In this document: positions 13,691-15,934 of the stretch, one piece after another
Numbering within the stretch: the stretch's first letter is position 1
Layout of the letters: each line of letters begins with the position of its first letter
Assembly (NCBI GenBank): GCA_021846605.1
Contig: JAJZWQ010000065.1
Span: forward strand, 1 to 15,934
Direction of reading: 5' to 3'
Origin: Bacillota bacterium
Lineage (GTDB): Bacteria > Bacillota_E > RBS10-35 > JAJYVN01
Length of the DNA stretch: 15,934 nucleotides
Notes under the pieces: model-generated
The model's database searches: none
Seen by the model: only the letters and a program-made list of their open reading frames with translations
Told to the model about the DNA's origin: nothing
Translations under genes and position numbers: made by a program

Positions 13691-14512
13691 GGCGTGCCGT
13701 GTGACCCTCGTCTTGCCGATTCGGGATCACCCCTGCAGGCGCGGCAGTGTCTTGTGGGCGGACTCCGGAAGCGCCCCGGTCTACGGCGGCAAGGCCTACA
13801 GGCAAAGAATGACATTTCCGGATGGCTGTGCGATACAGTCTGCGGGAGCCCTTCGCCCGGCCCTTGGTCCAGGTCAGGCATCCTCACCTTGACCCCAATG
13901 CCTGCGCCTGAGCGACGTTCGTTGGCCGCATGCCTTACTCTTGCTGACGGTGCCCTCCGTCCGTTCAGCCCGTTCCCCGCCTTACACAGCCGTCACCAAC
14001 AAGATCGGTCTGTCCGGTCAGCGGAGTCCTCAAGTACGCGGTCAGTCAGCCGCAGGGCTGCACCTCGGCCCCACCGGGGCCGAAGAAGGATCCTAGCCGG
14101 CGGACTTCTTGGACGCCTTCGCAGAGCTGGCGGGGGATCGACAGGGCGATGTCCGATGGCTGGCCGGGCGACGTCCACGCGCCAAGATCGCTCACCGAAA
14201 AGGCGGGGGACGGTCTGGGGTGGGATGGAAGAGGAGTCTGTCACCAGAGAACCATGTGCCGAGGGTTCAGGCGGAGGCAGGGGTTGACGCTCAAGAACCC
14301 GCCTGTTCCAACGACTCGCCGTTACAGCCGCGGAGCCACGGGTTCGCTCTCCAGGGCGAGGACACCCAAGACGCCAGGGTGGACACGGTGCAGGGGTTCC
14401 CCCGCGAAGAAGCGAGACAGGGAATGGATCCCCAGCGCGAACGCCGGCCGAGGGCTGGCGAAGGCGTTAAGGGCGGGATTGTAAGTCCGAGCACGGGCGG
14501 GGCTCCCATCCC

Positions 14513-15703
14513 CTACGGGCGGGGGATCTGCGCCACCAGCAGGTCCAGGGCGGCGCCCTCGACGGGTGCCTCTCCCCCTCTGGGCAGGTAGAAGGCCGGC
14601 GGGGAGTCCCAGTAGAAGCCGAAGAGGTTGCCGCTGCGGTCGTGCTGCCAGAGGGACTGAGCGTTGCGCTGCAGGTAGGCCGTGTACCGGCCGGTGACCG
14701 CGTTCAGTTCCCCGAGGTTTCGCACGAAGATCCCTTTGAAGGCGTATGCGGGCGCGTAGGTGCACGGACTGGTCTCGCAGGGCTCGCTCAGAATCCCCCG
14801 GGCATCCATCAGGACCGGGTGGGCGACGGCCGGGTTGCCGCCGCAGCCCTTCTGGGTCACGCAGTTGGCGATCGTCTCCGCCTGCTGCAGGTAGGTACGG
14901 GCCGCCGACGGATCGCTGCTCCGGCTCACCTGATACAGCTTGGCCAGCCCCCCCAGGATGACCCCCTGGTTGTATGTCCAGTACTGCGAACCCGACGGCG
15001 TGCAGCCGTTGAGGTGGTCGAACACCAGGTGGTTTGACCCGATGAAGCCGGCACCCCGGAACCACGCCCACTCGCGGACCGCCCAGTCGAGGTAGGTGCG
15101 GTTCCCCGTGCTCTGGTAGAGGCCGGCCCCGAGGCTGAGGAAGAGCTCGTTGGCGATGGCGTCCTTCAGATGGCCGGGGTTCTGGTTCTGCCAGAGCCCC
15201 CCGCCGCACGTCGCGGTGTTCCACTGGCCGGCCATGTAGGTGAAGATGTGCTCGGACATCTGCAGGTAGCCCGTGGCCTGCGCCGCGTCGTAGGGCTTGG
15301 CGTAGCGGTAGGCGGCGAGCCAGGCCAGGCCCCACCAGCCGTCATCGTCATTCCAGGTGTCGAGGAAGGCCCCGACCCGGGACTTGTCCGGCCCCTGATA
15401 CGGGGCGAGGGTGTATGTGGTGGCCAGGTCGCTGAGGTAGGCCCTGGTGTGGGCCAACCGTCCATAGTCCGCCAGCGCCGTCAGGTCGTTGGCCGTCCAC
15501 CACCAGCAGTTGCTGCTCCGCGGGCAGAACAGGCCGGTCTGCGGGTTGTAGTTGCTCTGGACCGCGGCGGCCGCCACCGCGGAACGTGTCAGGGCGGTGC
15601 CGGAGGGGATGGCGGTCCGGTTCCTACCGAGGAACCACACCGCGAGGACGACCAAGATCAGGACGAGGGCGGCGCCGATAAACATGACCGGGCGACGGAA
15701 CAC
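14513..15703 (-). CDS. Membrane-anchored glycoside hydrolase family 76 (alpha-1,6-mannanase-like)
   Basis: The 396-residue protein has an N-terminal signal-anchor helix (about 7-26, MFIGAALVLILVVLAVWFLG) and an extracytoplasmic GH76 domain. Family motifs are WWWTANDLTALADYGR (67-82), DTWNDDDGWWGLAWLAAY (115-132, containing the catalytic Asp pair), CGGGLWQNQNPGHLKDAIANELFLSL, WAVREWAWFRGAGFIGSNHLVFD, WTYNQGVILGGLAKLY and YAFKGIFVRNLGEL. GH76 enzymes are typically endo-alpha-1,6-mannanases or related transglycosidases acting on mannan-type glycans. Several Cys pairs could form disulfides, consistent with export. GTG 15703 has GGAGGGGG 7 nt upstream; an in-frame ATG lies at codon 7. Located between gene-poor DNA and an IS3 fragment, it could be an acquired gene. 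Confidence 0.88.
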   Translation of the reverse strand: MFRRPVMFIGAALVLILVVLAVWFLGRNRTAIPSGTALTRSAVAAAAVQSNYNPQTGLFCPRSSNCWWWTANDLTALADYGRLAHTRAYLSDLATTYTLAPYQGPDKSRVGAFLDTWNDDDGWWGLAWLAAYRYAKPYDAAQATGYLQMSEHIFTYMAGQWNTATCGGGLWQNQNPGHLKDAIANELFLSLGAGLYQSTGNRTYLDWAVREWAWFRGAGFIGSNHLVFDHLNGCTPSGSQYWTYNQGVILGGLAKLYQVSRSSDPSAARTYLQQAETIANCVTQKGCGGNPAVAHPVLMDARGILSEPCETSPCTYAPAYAFKGIFVRNLGELNAVTGRYTAYLQRNAQSLWQHDRSGNLFGFYWDSPPAFYLPRGGEAPVEGAALDLLVAQIPRP

Positions 15704-15705
15704 GG

Positions 15706-15786
15706 TCAGGCCCCCTCCGGTATTGCCTCCACCACCAGATCATACCCCGGCGCCAGCAGCCCGCGGATGCGATACGCGGGGTGCAC
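15706..15786 (-). other. 26-codon frame ending two bases before the GH76 start
   Basis: A minus-strand frame from GTG 15786 to TGA 15706 reads YRIRGLLAPGYDLVVEAIPEGA at its end and stops two bases before the GH76 GTG. The peptide has the amphipathic, non-repetitive look of a genuine protein C-terminus. It may be the 3' relic of a gene cut off by the adjoining IS3-type fragment, or a short upstream peptide coupled to GH76. It is too short to identify. Confidence 0.3.
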
Positions 15787-15872
15787 AGGTACACGCCTTC
15801 GTCCAGCAGTTGGGCGTAGACCTCCGCCGGCGACAGGTCCATGAACCGCTCCTCGTGCAGCACGCGCAGCAC
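15780..15872 (-). pseudogene. IS3-type transposase (OrfB, integrase core) remnant
   Basis: The translated stretch VLHEERFMDLSPAEVYAQLLDEGVYLC corresponds to the conserved N-terminal part of IS3-group OrfB transposases (consensus VLHSERF.D.aPAEVYA.LLDEG.YLCS.RTMYR.L). The resemblance stops after YLC. The next residues do not continue the family pattern, a TAG lies three codons upstream of the GTG at 15872, and no DDE residues follow. It is therefore a short dead fragment. Its truncation point falls where the GH76 upstream region begins. Confidence 0.7.
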
Positions 15873-15934
15873 CGCGCACTATACCCCGGGCCTAAAAGGC
15901 CACCACATCCTCAGAAGTTAGAAACCCCTATCTG
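15873..15934. other. Right edge: AT-richer sequence beside the IS3 remnant
   Basis: These 62 bp are clearly less GC-rich than the rest of the window. They include a GGCCT-AAA-AGGCC hairpin (about 15888-15900) and the stretch CATCCTCAGAAGTTAGAAACC. The sequence may belong to another mobile-element end or to the transposon the OrfB fragment came from. No gene is visible before the window ends. Confidence 0.35.

Larger units (their letters stand above)
13428..14512. other. 1.1-kb region without a convincing gene
   Basis: Apart from the hairpin after rnpB and one short minus-strand frame (13496-13690), none of the six frames gives a protein with recognisable motifs or family-like composition. 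The longest frames are Arg/Pro/Ser-rich, as expected of non-coding GC-rich DNA. Base composition appears slightly less GC-extreme than in the flanking genes. Position between rnpB and a GH76 gene next to IS3 debris suggests decayed or horizontally acquired DNA, but no specific remnant could be named. Confidence 0.5.

Noticed and set aside
13993..14244. 83-codon minus-strand frame in the gene-free interval
   Set aside because: The translation is Arg/Pro-rich with no recognised motif and no ribosome binding site; it was considered as a transposase relic but nothing supports it.
14322..15335. 337-codon minus-strand frame overlapping the GH76 gene
   Set aside because: It is the alternative frame on the same strand as the well-supported GH76 protein, with Arg/Gly/Pro-rich shadow composition.
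1..15934. CRISPR array, tRNA or 16S/23S/5S rRNA genes
   Set aside because: No regularly spaced direct repeats, cloverleaf with TTCGA-type T-loop, or rRNA core motifs were found in either strand.

Overview
The window is a stretch of very GC-rich bacterial chromosome (by eye around 70% G+C, with many GTG starts and strong GGAGG-type ribosome binding sites). Three things point to a high-GC, deep-branching Bacillota lineage (Symbiobacterium/Thermaerobacter/Limnochorda-like): a DUF3243 (YmfJ-like) protein, the gene order Nif3-like / C4 zinc-ribbon coiled-coil protein / RNase HI / rnpB, and a type A RNase P RNA. The lineage is an inference from these markers, not an identification.

Layout. Bases 1-261 are the 3' end of an IS200/IS605-type element: the zinc-ribbon tail of TnpB and a three-hairpin omega-RNA-like right end. 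A VIT1/CCC1-type metal transporter follows (348-1046, +). From 6385 down to 1172 the minus strand carries lspA and then a tight run of genes: two different thymidylate-kinase-like P-loop proteins, a stand-alone HD-domain protein, a Ppx/GppA phosphatase and a UPF0173 metallo-beta-lactamase-fold hydrolase. The kinase/kinase/HD/phosphatase block (5746-2036) is joined by very short gaps and an ATGA overlap. It is the most unusual part of the window.

From 6520 to 13427 everything reads on the plus strand: a DUF3243 protein, a 267-bp G/C-structured gap, an RlmI-type rRNA methyltransferase, a membrane glycosyltransferase of family 2, a CPBP membrane protease homologue, a Nif3-like protein, a coiled-coil zinc-ribbon protein, an RNase HI with a C-terminal beta-rich (cupin-like) extension, and rnpB with a recognisable promoter and a strong hairpin just beyond its 3' end.

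Bases 13428-14512 hold no convincing gene. There is a short minus-strand frame with one membrane segment that may be a permease remnant; the rest looks like decayed sequence. The right end has a membrane-anchored GH76 glycoside hydrolase (minus strand) whose upstream side abuts a truncated IS3-type transposase fragment, so both window edges carry mobile-element debris.

How the genes work together. The plus-strand block is mostly housekeeping RNA metabolism (rRNA methylation, RNase HI, RNase P) with envelope functions between. The minus-strand block suggests a nucleotide- or polyphosphate-related function: two divergent NMP-kinase-like proteins, an HD phosphohydrolase and an exopolyphosphatase/pppGpp phosphatase homologue. 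The two kinases lack the standard dTMP-kinase REPGGT-like segment, and one has Arg in place of the Walker A Lys.
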